Assembly (NCBI GenBank): GCA_049115495.1
Contig: JAGDZV010000011.1
Span: 124,001-188,000, forward strand
Direction of reading: 5' to 3'
Origin: JACPUW01 sp049115495
Lineage (GTDB): Bacteria > Bacteroidota > Bacteroidia > CAILMK01 > JACPUW01
Length of the DNA stretch: 64,000 bases
The translations under genes were made by a program, and so were the position numbers. The notes beneath the pieces were generated by a model. The model was not told where the DNA came from. It saw only the letters and a program-made list of their open reading frames with translations, and made no database searches. Positions within the stretch are counted from its first letter, which is position 1. Every line of letters starts with the position of its first letter. This document shows positions 9,227 to 18,232 of this stretch, piece by piece.

Positions 9227-9234
9227 TACCTTTG
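9227..9234 (+). promoter_or_regulatory. -7 promoter element (TACCTTTG) immediately before the hydratase
   Basis: TACCTTTG is a perfect TAnnTTTG match only six bases before the ATG at 9240. With initiation about 5-7 bases downstream of the element, the transcript would begin at or next to the start codon, giving a leaderless or nearly leaderless mRNA. Confidence 0.5.
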
Positions 9235-9239
9235 AATAC

Positions 9240-10001
9240 ATGAACACAGAACAACTTGCTCAAATACTTGATAATGCCGCACTAAATGCGGCACCTGTTG
9301 AACAACTTAGCCTAAACGAAACTTTTGATATTGACACCGCTTATGCCATTCAAGAACAGTTATTGGTTTGTAGATATGAGCGAGGCGAAAAGTTCGTAGG
9401 CCTTAAAATGGGTTTTACTAGTGAAGCCAAGATGAAGCAAATGGGTGTAAGTGATTTGATTTGGGGAAGGCTTACAGATAAGATGCTCATTGAAAACGGT
9501 GGGCAATTAAACCTAAGTGAGTTTTGCCATCCTAGGGTTGAGCCAGAAATTTGTTTTCTAGTGAAAAAAGATATTGATAGAGAACTAACTCTTAAAGAAG
9601 CCCCGGAATACATTGATGCTGTAGCTCCAGCACTTGAAGTAATTGATTCGCGTTACAAAAACTTTAAATTTTCACTAGAAGATGTAGTGGCAGATAACTG
9701 CTCAAGCTCAGCATTTGTAGTAGGAGAGTGGCACGATGCGGTTTCAGATCTAACACATTTAAAAATGGAGTTAATCATTAACCATAAAGTTGTTGAAGCT
9801 GATACTTCTGCTGCTATCTTAGGTAACCCTTGGAAGTCAGTTTGCCACGCAAGTAGATTAGCAGCTAAATATGGTCAAGAGTTTCCTGCGGGTTCATATT
9901 TAATGGCTGGCGCAGCCACAGGAGCTGTTTTCTTAAATCAAGGCGATCTAGTAAAAGCAAGAGTAAGGCTGATTGGCGAAGCCGGTTTTGAAGTGGTTTA
10001 G
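9240..10001 (+). CDS. 2-keto-4-pentenoate hydratase / 2-oxohept-3-enedioate hydratase family (MhpD-like)
   Basis: A 253-residue enzyme of the fumarylacetoacetase fold group that contains 2-hydroxypenta-2,4-dienoate hydratase and 4-oxalocrotonate decarboxylase. Visible landmarks are FVGLKMGFTSEAKMKQMGV, the metal-site region HPRVEPEICFLVKKDI with two glutamates, the VIDSRYKNFKFS segment and VVADNCSSSAFVVG. Both enzymes act in meta-cleavage pathways of aromatic compounds or tryptophan (3-hydroxyanthranilate) breakdown; the sequence alone does not separate hydratase from decarboxylase. It converges on fumarylacetoacetase, an enzyme of the same fold used in tyrosine breakdown, with a bidirectional terminator between them. 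Confidence 0.8.
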   Translation: MNTEQLAQILDNAALNAAPVEQLSLNETFDIDTAYAIQEQLLVCRYERGEKFVGLKMGFTSEAKMKQMGVSDLIWGRLTDKMLIENGGQLNLSEFCHPRVEPEICFLVKKDIDRELTLKEAPEYIDAVAPALEVIDSRYKNFKFSLEDVVADNCSSSAFVVGEWHDAVSDLTHLKMELIINHKVVEADTSAAILGNPWKSVCHASRLAAKYGQEFPAGSYLMAGAATGAVFLNQGDLVKARVRLIGEAGFEVV

Positions 10002-10069
10002 TATTGGCCAATGTTTTCTGAATAATGACTATCAGTAACTATTCAATTTATTCAATAGAATAATAATAA

Positions 10070-10093
10070 AAAAGGGCTCAAACGAGCCCTTTT
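10070..10093. terminator. Bidirectional intrinsic terminator between hydratase and fahA
   Basis: AAAAGGGCTC (10070-10079), loop AAAC, GAGCCCTTTT (10084-10093): a 10-bp perfect stem with A-run and T-run ends, so it can stop transcripts from both convergent genes. Confidence 0.9.
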
Positions 10094-10120
10094 CTTATAC
10101 AAAGCAATATTAATTCAAGT

Positions 10121-11362
10121 TTAATCAGCGGGTAAAATCTTACAGCTTACTTCTCCAAAGCCAACGCGCTTGCCATCTTTTTCTGCATAGCCGCGCATAA
10201 TTACCGTGTCGTTGTCATTTATGAACTTGCGTTCGGTACCATCGCTTAATATCACCGGGTTTTTACCCGCCCAAGCCAACTCTAGCATTGAGCCGAATTG
10301 ATGTTTTTCAGGTCCGCTAATGGTACCTGATGCCATCATATCACCTACTCTAAGATTACAACCATTAACTGTATGGTGCGCTACCATTTGTTGAGCACTC
10401 CAATACATGTATTTAAAGTTTGATTCGCTAACCAAATTTTCTTCACCACTTTCAGGTTGTATGTACACATTCAAGTTAACATCATAGTTCTGATCGCCTT
10501 CAATTTCAAGGTAAGGCAATACTGCAGGTTCTTGTTTTGGCCCAGGAGTAGTAAATGGTGCTAATGCTTCAGTTGTAACAATCCAAGGCGAAATATTTGA
10601 ACCAAAGTTTTTAGCTAGGAATGGGCCTAATGGCACATACTCCCATTTTTGAATATCTCTGGCACTCCAATCGTTAAACATCACGAATCCAAAAATGTAT
10701 TCGCTTGCTTCATTGGTTGAAACCGAATTGCCTAGGCCATTCTCTTTACCAACTACCAATCCCATTTCCAATTCAAAGTCAACTCTTGCTGATGGACCGA
10801 ATACTGGTTTTTCAGCATTTGGTGGCATGGTTTGGCCTTTTGGTCTTTTAAGATCGGTTCCGCTCAAAACAATTGAAGATGCTCTACCGTGATAACCTAC
10901 AGGAATATGTTTCCAATTTGGTAAAAGTGCGTTTTCCGGATCGCGGAACATTTTACCAACGTTAGTAGCGTGATCAATACTCGCATAAAAATCAGTGTAA
11001 TCGCCAACAGCTACAGGCATGTGCATGGTGGCTTCACTTTGCTTTACAATTATGTGCTCGTTTTCATGCAATACCGAACCTTCAGTACAAAGCATTTCTT
11101 GCACTGCAAGTCTTACTGCATTGGTCTTTTCTTTTCCAAGAGAAATAAAATCGTTGAGTGTACTTTTTGCAAAAACATGACGCTCTACACCAAATTGAGC
11201 AAAAGGATTGTCGTCAAGAGCAGAAAGGGCGTTTAAGTCAACTATGTGATCACCAATGGCCATGCCAACACATGGTTTGTCACCATTAATTGAAAATATA
11301 CCAAATGGCAAGTTGTATATGCTAAAATCAGAGTTTTCGGGAACGTTAAACCAGGTTTTCAT
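10121..11362 (-). CDS. fahA: Fumarylacetoacetase
   Basis: The last enzyme of tyrosine/homogentisate degradation, splitting fumarylacetoacetate into fumarate and acetoacetate. At 413 residues it has the normal family length when started at the ATG at 11362 (MKTWFNVPENSDF); the frame is open further upstream to 11449 but that extension is not family-like. Typical segments are the small N-terminal domain (FGIFS), the catalytic DFYASIDHATNVGKMFR with the active-site His, VGYHGRASSIV, the metal-binding VDFELEMG and FNDWSARDIQKWEY. A near-consensus CACCTTTG element lies about 20-30 bases upstream of the start on the minus strand. A small lipoprotein gene lies upstream on the same strand. Confidence 0.96.
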   Translation of the reverse strand: MKTWFNVPENSDFSIYNLPFGIFSINGDKPCVGMAIGDHIVDLNALSALDDNPFAQFGVERHVFAKSTLNDFISLGKEKTNAVRLAVQEMLCTEGSVLHENEHIIVKQSEATMHMPVAVGDYTDFYASIDHATNVGKMFRDPENALLPNWKHIPVGYHGRASSIVLSGTDLKRPKGQTMPPNAEKPVFGPSARVDFELEMGLVVGKENGLGNSVSTNEASEYIFGFVMFNDWSARDIQKWEYVPLGPFLAKNFGSNISPWIVTTEALAPFTTPGPKQEPAVLPYLEIEGDQNYDVNLNVYIQPESGEENLVSESNFKYMYWSAQQMVAHHTVNGCNLRVGDMMASGTISGPEKHQFGSMLELAWAGKNPVILSDGTERKFINDNDTVIMRGYAEKDGKRVGFGEVSCKILPAD

Positions 11363-11430
11363 AAGTGAGTTTTTGTTGTGTTGCAAAGGTGTGAAAATAT
11401 ACGCACGATAAGAAATAGCTTGATGACCTA

Positions 11431-11805
11431 TTACCTGCTGTTTCGGCAAGGACTATTCTCACTAAATTTCACCTTATCGGCCTTAGCTAATAATTCTTTT
11501 ACGCTTTTTACAAAGGCATCTTGATCGGCTTTTTTCATTTCTGTTAATGCGAAACAATAATCTACTTCACCTTCGCGTCCCCACTTAACTTCGTTGTAGG
11601 AAAGGCTTGGTTCAAGATTTTCTAAAAAGCTGATAAACTTCTGTTTAGCTGTTCTATTTATTCCGTCTCCAGGGCTGTAAAATGAAACAATAAACCTACT
11701 GTTATCGGTGTTTTCTGGATTGGTATCGGTCTTATTTTTGGATGACCAACACGAGCCAAGAAAAAAAAGACTTAGTGCTAAAATTGGCAAAATGCTCTTT
11801 TTCAT
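11431..11805 (-). CDS. Small lipoprotein, unknown function
   Basis: A 124-residue lipoprotein starting at the ATG at 11805. The signal peptide MKKSILPILALSLFFLGSC ends in a clear LGSC lipobox. After a short Asn/Thr-rich linker comes an alpha/beta domain (RFIVSFYSPGDGINRTAKQKF, then a long helix AFVKSVKELLAKA) of about 90 residues. The start codon is only 5 bases downstream of the metalloprotease stop, so the two genes are probably co-transcribed. No family recognised. Confidence 0.75.
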   Translation of the reverse strand: MKKSILPILALSLFFLGSCWSSKNKTDTNPENTDNSRFIVSFYSPGDGINRTAKQKFISFLENLEPSLSYNEVKWGREGEVDYCFALTEMKKADQDAFVKSVKELLAKADKVKFSENSPCRNSR

Positions 11806-11809
11806 AGCT

Positions 11810-13090
11810 TTATTTTGTTGTTTTAGAGAATGACTGTAACAGCACACCTGTTTCTGTTTGAATGCTCAAAGTGTAAAAACCTGCAGACAAGTCTGAAATA
11901 TTAATACTATAACTTTTGCTTCCCGATTCAAGCAAACTATAAGTATTTACTACTTGGCCTGTGGTGTTTATTATTCTAACAGAACCGAGATTGTAGTCAC
12001 CTTCAACTTGAATGTTTAAAGAGCTGTTTGCTGGGTTGGGGAAGATGCTGATGTTATCCTGTTTAAGAGTTTCTTTAACATTAGTGGAATTACAAATTGA
12101 ATTATTAATTAACTTGGGTCTAAAGTTTTCAATGGCGCTTCGCATTCTAGCCTTTTGCCCAAGGCTAAACATGCTCATACAGTTATCATCTACATAATCC
12201 ATGTAGTTCATAAACATTTCGCCATTTTCATCACTTCCGCACTTATTATTGGCATTTTGCGGAAAACTCGGACACTCATAATTATCCAATTCTTGTGGCG
12301 GTGTATCGTCAACTTTATCAGTTCCACACTCTTCATCGCCCCAAATATGTTCTAAATATAGCCAATGGCCAACTTCATGCGTTGTGGTTCTGCCGCCTGC
12401 ATTCACTTCAAAATCGCCAGTACCTGCGGTGCCCGTGGTACCAAAACATCTAAAGTGAATTACAACGCCATCATCTTCGGGGTAGTCTTCAAGCTCGGTA
12501 GGAAAAGTAGCATAGCCCAAGGTTCCTATGCTTTCGTCAAGGTTACAAACCCAAATGTTAAGGTAGCGCTCGGGATCCCAATTATCGTGTCCACCTTCTG
12601 AAGTGTATTTTTCATTTCCCCATCCTGACCAATAGGCTGAATCGGTATAAGTTCTTGTTATTCCGCTGTGAGAGTTCCCCTCAGGGTCGGTAGTAGCCAA
12701 GCAAAATTCTATTTCGCAGTCGGCCATTAAATTATAAAAAGGATGCGTATTGGGCAGTTTATTATTGTTTAGTAGCCTAAAGTCATCATTCAATACATCA
12801 AGTTGAGATTGTATTTGTTCTTCAGAAATATTCTCTTCGTTTTTATTGTAGAGCACATGAAAAACTACGGGAATTGAAATGATTTCATTTTGCTTTTTAT
12901 AAGCTCTTGTATTGAAGTTATCATCAAAACGTTGCTCTTTTTCAGCTAGTTTTTGCGCATAACTAGGGTTCAAATTGATTTTGTGCTGTCTGTGCACGTG
13001 GCTCTTGCATTTGTGTTGCGCCGAAAGAGTACTCCCTATCAATAAGAGTGCGAGTAGTGCAGTACTTTGAAGGTTGATTTTATTTAACAT
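11810..13090 (-). CDS. Secreted M43 (pappalysin-type) zinc metalloprotease with T9SS type A sorting domain
   Basis: A 426-residue secreted protease. Signal peptide about 1-24 (ALLALLLIGSTLSAQ). The catalytic domain carries the extended zinc motif HEVGHWLYLEHIWGD (HExxHxxxxxH) and the downstream Met-turn region MNYMDYVDDNCMSMFSLGQ, both typical of metzincins of family M43. Calcium/disulfide-type features such as paired Cys (CGTD, NYECPSF, NKCGSD) are present. The last 75 residues are a Por/type A sorting domain (SIFPNPANSSLNIQVEG ... LSAGFYTLSI), removed or used for anchoring on T9SS export. Likely role is extracellular protein degradation. Confidence 0.92.
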   Translation of the reverse strand: MLNKINLQSTALLALLLIGSTLSAQHKCKSHVHRQHKINLNPSYAQKLAEKEQRFDDNFNTRAYKKQNEIISIPVVFHVLYNKNEENISEEQIQSQLDVLNDDFRLLNNNKLPNTHPFYNLMADCEIEFCLATTDPEGNSHSGITRTYTDSAYWSGWGNEKYTSEGGHDNWDPERYLNIWVCNLDESIGTLGYATFPTELEDYPEDDGVVIHFRCFGTTGTAGTGDFEVNAGGRTTTHEVGHWLYLEHIWGDEECGTDKVDDTPPQELDNYECPSFPQNANNKCGSDENGEMFMNYMDYVDDNCMSMFSLGQKARMRSAIENFRPKLINNSICNSTNVKETLKQDNISIFPNPANSSLNIQVEGDYNLGSVRIINTTGQVVNTYSLLESGSKSYSINISDLSAGFYTLSIQTETGVLLQSFSKTTK

Positions 13091-13111
13091 TTAGTTTCTA
13101 ATTATCATGGT

Positions 13112-14201
13112 CTAATTATCACTAGCCCACATTAGGTAGTCTTTAATAAATTTATCGAGTCCGCCATCAAGTACCGATTGCACATCACTTGTTTCAGTGC
13201 CTGTTCTTACGTCTTTTACAAGCTTGTAAGGGTTAAGTACATAATTCCTAATCTGTGCACCCCATTCTATTTTGCTTTTGCTTGCTTCGAGTTTGTTCCT
13301 TTCGTCTTCGCGCTTCTTTAGCTCTTCTTGGTAAAGCCTTGACTTCAACATCTGCATGGCCTTCTCCTTGTTCATGAGCTGGCTCCTAGATTCTTGGCAT
13401 TCAACCACAATTCCACTTGGAAGGTGCTTGATTCTTACCGCCGTTTCAACCTTATTTACATTTTGGCCACCCGCACCACTACTTCGGTATGTATCAGTTT
13501 CAATATCAGAAGGATTGATTTTAATCTCAATAGAGTCATCAACAACAGGGTAAACAAATACTGAAGTAAACGAAGTTTGCCTTTTACCATTGGCATTGAA
13601 TGGCGAAATACGAACCAAGCGGTGAACTCCCGTTTCGCTCTTCAAGTTTCCATAGGCAAAGTCACCTTCAATTTCGAGTGATACTTGTTTTATACCTGCT
13701 TCATCACCCGGTTGGTAATCAAGCTCACGCACCTTGTAGCCATTTTTTTCGCCCCACATTATGTACATACGCATGAGCATCTCGCCCCAATCTTGGCTAT
13801 CAGTTCCGCCGGCGCCAGGGTTTATGGTTAATATGGCGTTGAATTGATCGGCTTCATCGCTCAGCATGTTTTTAAACTCAAGATCTTCAACAAGCTTTTC
13901 GGCAATGTTGTATTGCTCTTCAACTTCTTCGTTGGTGGCTTCGCCTGCTTGTGCAAAGTCAAGTAAAACATTAAAATCATCGCAAGCCGAATTTGCATCT
14001 TCAAAAGCCGTAACCCATGCTTTTATAGATTGAATCTGTTTTTGTGTTTTTTCCGCTTCCTTTGGGTTGTCCCAAAAACCATCTTGAGTCGTTTTAAACT
14101 CAAGGTCTTCTATCTGTCTTTTTTTCTGAACAATGTCAAAGGTATTGCTCCAGCTTACCAAGCCTTTCGTTGAGCGTTTTAATTTGTTCGTTGCTAATCA
14201 T
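13112..14201 (-). CDS. prfB: Peptide chain release factor 2, expressed by programmed +1 frameshift
   Basis: RF2 ends translation at UGA and UAA. Domain 3 carries the GGQ loop in RSSGAGGQNVNKVETAVRIKH, and the upstream TGVHRLVRISPFNANGKRQTSF segment is typical. The true start is the ATG at 14201, giving MISNEQIKTLNERLGKLEQYL, then an in-frame TGA at 14138-14136. The sequence there is CTT-TGA-C; slipping one base forward reads CTT-GAC and continues in the long frame (DIVQKKRQIEDLEF...), giving a 362-residue protein of normal length. The long frame alone lacks a proper start (GTG at 14161 would cut into the first helix). Frameshifting lets RF2 shortage raise RF2 synthesis. Confidence 0.95.
14135..14141 (-). 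promoter_or_regulatory. RF2 autoregulatory frameshift site CTTTGAC
   Basis: On the minus strand CTT TGA C, identical to the slippery heptamer of classical prfB genes. The upstream stimulatory SD (AGGGGG three bases before CTT in E. coli) is reduced here to GGAG six bases before CTT. Confidence 0.9.
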
Positions 14202-14445
14202 TAAAGCACAATATTTAAGAAGGCGAATATAGCTTTTACAATCAAGCAGATGCGCTAAAAAGGCCAATTACTCTTCATAACAGCAATTTCGAATGTTAAT
14301 GAAAGGTTCAATTTGTTGGTCAATTAGGGATTTAGCAAAATCTTATTATGGCTAACTTGCGGACTTAACCATTCGTTAGGTTTTTCAAATTGAAAAGGCT
14401 TGAATTTGGATAGGGAATGGTCAACAACCATTAAAGGATTCTGAT

Positions 14446-16644
14446 ATGAAAAGAAAGCTACTAAACTTAAGAAAAGGTGCATTGGCCTTAATTGCATTTA
14501 GCATTTTATTTTTTGAAGCGAGTTCGCAAAACTGGGTGCCGGGAGTAAATGTACCAGCACCAACATCAATTGAAGATTACAAACGTTGTGATCAAGAGAT
14601 GGTGGGTGCTTTTGATACCAGAACTTTTAAGGCGTGTCTTGATGGTCAAAAGCAGGCAAGATATACCGCAGAGCAATTTGCATTAACCAATGGCAAGCTA
14701 CATGGCTATCTTGAAGGCTTTTCTTATGCTCTTTTTCATGCGGCAGAGGCTAACAAACAAAATGCAGATGAAATGGCACGGGGTGAACAAGCATTGTTGG
14801 CTAATGGCCCAGATATGCAAACCGGAATTGATCAGGGCGTTGAAAGTGGAATGGCCTTGGGCGCTGAAAATGGTGAACGAGATGCTCTAGCTTTATGGAG
14901 TCAAGCTTTTGCTGATAATAAAGCGCCAGTAGGTTCTGCTTCAACCTTCTACACTGAATTTGTGCCGGAGTTTTTTATGGATATATCAAGCCCGTATGAG
15001 TATTATATAGGCCGAAAATCGGTAGAGGATATTATGCGAGAAGATATTGATCAGTCACTAAGAAGAGTGGTTGTAAACATACCTGATCAACAAGTTTATT
15101 TGGTATCTAATTATAGATACAATACTTGGGATTTATGGTTCGATCAAGGGAGATACGAAGTTCAACGCTATAAATCTGGAGGTTGGATTAACCCTGATGA
15201 GTCTTTTAACTTCTGGAAAAAGTATTCTGAAAAGCTAGGTCAGTATGACATAAATAGCTATAGCAATTTGCCAATACAATACACAGATAAGGTAGCAAAA
15301 GTTGAGAAAGAGGTTAACAACCCTGATGGCACAACAAAAACTATTATGGTGAATGCAACTGTAAATTTAAGAGAGATTTTTAAGGATGCATTTTTGGAGT
15401 CGTACCGATACTACATGAACCATAATTTCAATAAAGGGTTTCATGAGTATTTGAAAATGGGTGCTTTTGCAGGTGAAGCCGTTGGCATACAAGTAGGCAA
15501 AAGAATGGCTTTTGAAAATGGATATGCCCAAGCTTATGACAATAAATTTTGGTATGATGCTGAGCAGGCGTACTTAAATAGCTATAAAGCAGCTTATGCC
15601 CAGGCTTTTGATAGAGTTTATAATGAATATGCAAAAAATGCGGTTTTGGCGGTTCTTCAAATAGAAACTATTGGCGAAATAAATGATGGCATTTTATCGC
15701 CAGGCGAAAGGGTTAAGTTTAAAGTGAACCTTGAGAACAGGGGAGCTGTAAATTCAAGAACAATTAGTGCCATAATCACAGGTGATATTTCTGGAAGTAT
15801 TACTGAGAGTTTAGGAAGTCTGAACTCATTTGAAAATGGATCATTTGAAACAGATTACGTGCTTCAGATTAGCGAGAGCCATAATGTTAAGGAGCATATT
15901 AACCTTGATTTCAAGTTTGAATCAAGTAATGCTATTGCCGCTTTTTGCGATACCAAAATTGATATTCAAAATCAGATAGAAGCTACGGGGCCGGCACGAA
16001 TAACCAAGCTTGATATTGTGAATGGAACGGCAACTATAGTGTTGCCCATTAAGAATGTTTCTACAAGACCTGCCAGCAATATTTCAGCTGAGGCAATTGT
16101 AAACGGAAGTCAAATTGGTGTATCAAATTTGGGTGAAATTGCTGGTCTTAGTCAAGCGCAGGCCACGGTAGTATTAACAGATTTAAACCCATTGGAGCTT
16201 ATTGATGGGGTAGATGCTCTTATTTACATGACAACAAATGAATCGTTTATTGAAGATGCCGAAGGCAGTACTGTAATTAGATCTAAAGATGTGTCAAAAG
16301 ATATTGCAGCCATCTTTTTGAGTGCATTTTCGGGCAGCGTTTTGGTAACTAGTTCTGAAGTCGAATCAAAACTCTTAGAATTGAATAATCAGGAAGTAAT
16401 GAGCGTAAAAAATGGTTCCAATATTTATAAGCGAAACCCAAGCAGTACTATACCTGGGCAATTAATAGCTCAAAGAAATAAGGGTAGTGTTGTTACAGAA
16501 AAGGCGCTTAATGACTTAGCCATAAAAATGTGGCGCTTAAACGAAAAGAGTCTTCCTTCTTTTTTGAGTACTAAGAGAAAATATTACCAAAAGTTGCTCG
16601 ATGAGTTAACCATTTCGGGTAATGTGAAAAAGGCTGCAAAATGA
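14446..16644 (+). CDS. Exported protein of unknown function with GxxxG-rich helices and beta domains
   Basis: A 732-residue protein with a signal peptide of about 27 residues (ALIAFSILFFEASSQ). I do not recognise a family. Residues about 60-145 and 345-400 are alpha-helical and rich in spaced Gly/Ala: GKLHGYLEGFSYALFHA, GIDQGVESGMALGAENG and AFAGEAVGIQVGKRMAFENG, AQAYDNKFWYDAEQAYLNSY. Between them sits a mixed, aromatic-rich domain (about 150-330). Residues about 410-620 look like two immunoglobulin-like beta domains of the CARDB type (LSPGERVKFKVNLENRG; ITKLDIVNGTATIVLPIKN). The basic C-terminus has no T9SS sorting signal, so the protein is probably periplasmic or an outer-membrane inner-face protein. 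The 300-base region before it shows no obvious promoter apart from an imperfect TTTTTCAAATTGAAAA inverted repeat at 14381-14396. Confidence 0.8.
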   Translation: MKRKLLNLRKGALALIAFSILFFEASSQNWVPGVNVPAPTSIEDYKRCDQEMVGAFDTRTFKACLDGQKQARYTAEQFALTNGKLHGYLEGFSYALFHAAEANKQNADEMARGEQALLANGPDMQTGIDQGVESGMALGAENGERDALALWSQAFADNKAPVGSASTFYTEFVPEFFMDISSPYEYYIGRKSVEDIMREDIDQSLRRVVVNIPDQQVYLVSNYRYNTWDLWFDQGRYEVQRYKSGGWINPDESFNFWKKYSEKLGQYDINSYSNLPIQYTDKVAKVEKEVNNPDGTTKTIMVNATVNLREIFKDAFLESYRYYMNHNFNKGFHEYLKMGAFAGEAVGIQVGKRMAFENGYAQAYDNKFWYDAEQAYLNSYKAAYAQAFDRVYNEYAKNAVLAVLQIETIGEINDGILSPGERVKFKVNLENRGAVNSRTISAIITGDISGSITESLGSLNSFENGSFETDYVLQISESHNVKEHINLDFKFESSNAIAAFCDTKIDIQNQIEATGPARITKLDIVNGTATIVLPIKNVSTRPASNISAEAIVNGSQIGVSNLGEIAGLSQAQATVVLTDLNPLELIDGVDALIYMTTNESFIEDAEGSTVIRSKDVSKDIAAIFLSAFSGSVLVTSSEVESKLLELNNQEVMSVKNGSNIYKRNPSSTIPGQLIAQRNKGSVVTEKALNDLAIKMWRLNEKSLPSFLSTKRKYYQKLLDELTISGNVKKAAK

Positions 16645-16753
16645 TAAGAGAATCCTGTTCTATGAATTAAATCTGATTTTTCTCAATTTGTTTTATGGAT
16701 AATTAGAATGTTCTATCTCTATAATGGCATTAACCCCAAAAAAAACAGCCATT

Positions 16754-17308
16754 ATGAGAAATGCAGCAATTTTGTTTTTCACTCTATTTTGTTTTAGCTC
16801 TTTGTCAAACGCTCAATGCCGTGGCTATAGAAATTACGTTTCGGCATCTTTTAATGGCAATATCTTAAACAAAAGCTTGGGTATGTCAGAAGCTAGTAAC
16901 GCAAGTGGTTTTGAATTTAGCTATGGAAAGGCAATAGGTTGGGGTTATAACCACGGATTAAAAATAAGCAGCAGCAAATATCAATTTGCCAACAATGGGC
17001 TGAATGCCATGAGCGACTTTACTATAGGATATGAATTAGGACAAAAGATCATAGAAATTGGGAGTTTGAATCTGAAGTTATTTGCCGACGCTGGGATGGG
17101 TTTTAGAAAAACTTCAATTCAGAACGGCGATTTCAGCAATAATAAATCAACGTTTTTTGACTCAAACCTTGGTGCTGAGGTTGGATTTAAGCCAATTTGT
17201 TTTATAGAATTATACGGAAGAACATCAATGGGCTATCAGTTTTCAAAGGCTAGTCAAGGTGCGAATTTTAGGCCATTGAATTCAGTAGGGTTAAGATATT
17301 TCTTGTAA
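16754..17308 (+). CDS. Small outer-membrane beta-barrel protein, unknown function
   Basis: A 184-residue exported protein from the ATG at 16754 (MRNAAILFFTLFCFSSLSNA signal peptide); the frame is also open from an ATG at 16724. The mature part has alternating strand patterns with Gly and aromatics (FSYGKAIGWGYNHGLKISS, FADAGMGFRKTS, IELYGRTSMGYQF) and ends in LRYFL, with a terminal hydrophobic/aromatic pattern as recognised by BAM. It lies 110 bases after the unknown 732-residue gene on the same strand and may be expressed with it. Stop codon abuts the convergent yraN stop. Confidence 0.7.
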   Translation: MRNAAILFFTLFCFSSLSNAQCRGYRNYVSASFNGNILNKSLGMSEASNASGFEFSYGKAIGWGYNHGLKISSSKYQFANNGLNAMSDFTIGYELGQKIIEIGSLNLKLFADAGMGFRKTSIQNGDFSNNKSTFFDSNLGAEVGFKPICFIELYGRTSMGYQFSKASQGANFRPLNSVGLRYFL

Positions 17309-17677
17309 CTAAAACTCAGGATACGGACTGATTCCGTCTTCAATGTGGCGGATTTCGGTTCTCCCATTGGCTATGATTATGGAAATAATGTCGAACCTAA
17401 TTTCATCATCAATTCCTTTTTCTTCCAAATAGATTTCAGCCGCTTCAAATAGGTTCTCAGCTTTCTTTTGGCTTACTGCATCTTCAGGAAAACCGTGGGT
17501 GGTGGTAGTTCTGGTTTTTACTTCTACAAAAACCAGGTCATTTCCAATTCTAGCAATTATATCAATTTCAAATCGGCTGTATCGCCAATTGGTTTCAAGT
17601 ATGTGGTAGCCCTTTTTTATCAAGTATTCAACTGCAAGTTGCTCACCTATTTTGCCTATAATGTTGTGTTTAGCCAA
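17309..17677 (-). CDS. YraN/UPF0102 family protein (endonuclease-like fold)
   Basis: A 122-residue cytosolic protein with the YraN signature: GEQLAVEYLIKKGYHILETNWR, then EIDIIARIGNDLVFVEVKTRTT, equivalent to the restriction-endonuclease-like E-x-D...ExK core. Precise biological role is not settled for the family; DNA processing is suspected. The start is TTG at 17677; there is no in-frame ATG or GTG upstream before a stop codon, and the TTG gives a normal N-terminus (AKHNIIGKIGE). Confidence 0.9.
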   Translation of the reverse strand: MAKHNIIGKIGEQLAVEYLIKKGYHILETNWRYSRFEIDIIARIGNDLVFVEVKTRTTTTHGFPEDAVSQKKAENLFEAAEIYLEEKGIDDEIRFDIISIIIANGRTEIRHIEDGISPYPEF

Positions 17678-17700
17678 TTTCTTTGGTTATGGGTTATTTT

Positions 17701-17746
17701 GTTAATTGTTATTGGTTCAAGTTAAAAAACAATTAACCAATAACAA
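17701..17746. repeat. AT-rich intergenic inverted repeat
   Basis: TTGTTATTGGTT (17706-17717) and AACCAATAACAA (17735-17746) are perfect 12-base inverse complements; nested in them GTTAATTGTT (17701-17710) and AACAATTAAC (17728-17737) are also exact inverse complements. A sister sequence occurs at 21695-21763. Lies between yraN and rlmH, near the end of the rlmH transcript. Confidence 0.6.
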
Positions 17747-17761
17747 GCATCCGACAACTAA

Positions 17762-18232
17762 CTAGTGGTGATAAGGCTCTCCTTTAAGAATTGTCATTGA
17801 ACGATAAAACTGCTCAAGAAAAACCAGCCTAAAAAGCAAGTGATTCATGGTCATTTTTGAAAATGAAATTTTGGCATTTGCTCTCTGATACACCGAATCA
17901 TTAAATCCAAAAGCACCACCAATTAAAAATATGAGCTTACCATTTACATGATTAAAATAACCCTGAACTAATTGAGCAAATTGGTGTGATGAATAATGCT
18001 TTCCATTTTCGTCAAGCAATACCAAATAATCGTTACCATCCAGTTTTTTTAGAATTATATCGGCCTCAATGTCTTTGATCTTATCAGGGCTTTCACTCTT
18101 TTTAGCACTTGGAATATTAAATACCTTAAGTTCAAATGGTAAATAGTGTTTAAGTCGTTTTTCGTAGTCTAAAATTCCTTTATCAAGGTATTTCATTGTG
18201 TTTTTACCCAGGCACCAAAGTTCAGCTTTCAT
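17762..18232 (-). CDS. rlmH: 23S rRNA (pseudouridine1915-N3)-methyltransferase RlmH
   Basis: A SPOUT-fold methyltransferase of 156 residues from the ATG at 18232 (MKAELWCLGKN). It methylates pseudouridine 1915 in helix 69 of 23S rRNA. The family's knotted SAM site is visible in YLVLLDENGKHYSSHQFAQ, LIFLIGGAFGF and the C-terminus FLEQFYRSMTILKGEPYHH. The start overlaps the end of the DUF1801 gene by 11 bases, indicating an operon. Confidence 0.95.
   Translation of the reverse strand: MKAELWCLGKNTMKYLDKGILDYEKRLKHYLPFELKVFNIPSAKKSESPDKIKDIEADIILKKLDGNDYLVLLDENGKHYSSHQFAQLVQGYFNHVNGKLIFLIGGAFGFNDSVYQRANAKISFSKMTMNHLLFRLVFLEQFYRSMTILKGEPYHH

Noticed and set aside
13112..14161. prfB read as a simple frame starting at GTG 14161
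   Set aside because: The first helix would be lost; the ATG frame with CTT TGA C joins precisely to give full-length RF2.
14381..14396. TTTTTCAAATTGAAAA near-palindrome as an operator
   Set aside because: Low-complexity AT-rich sequence with no promoter beside it; not strong enough to list as a site.
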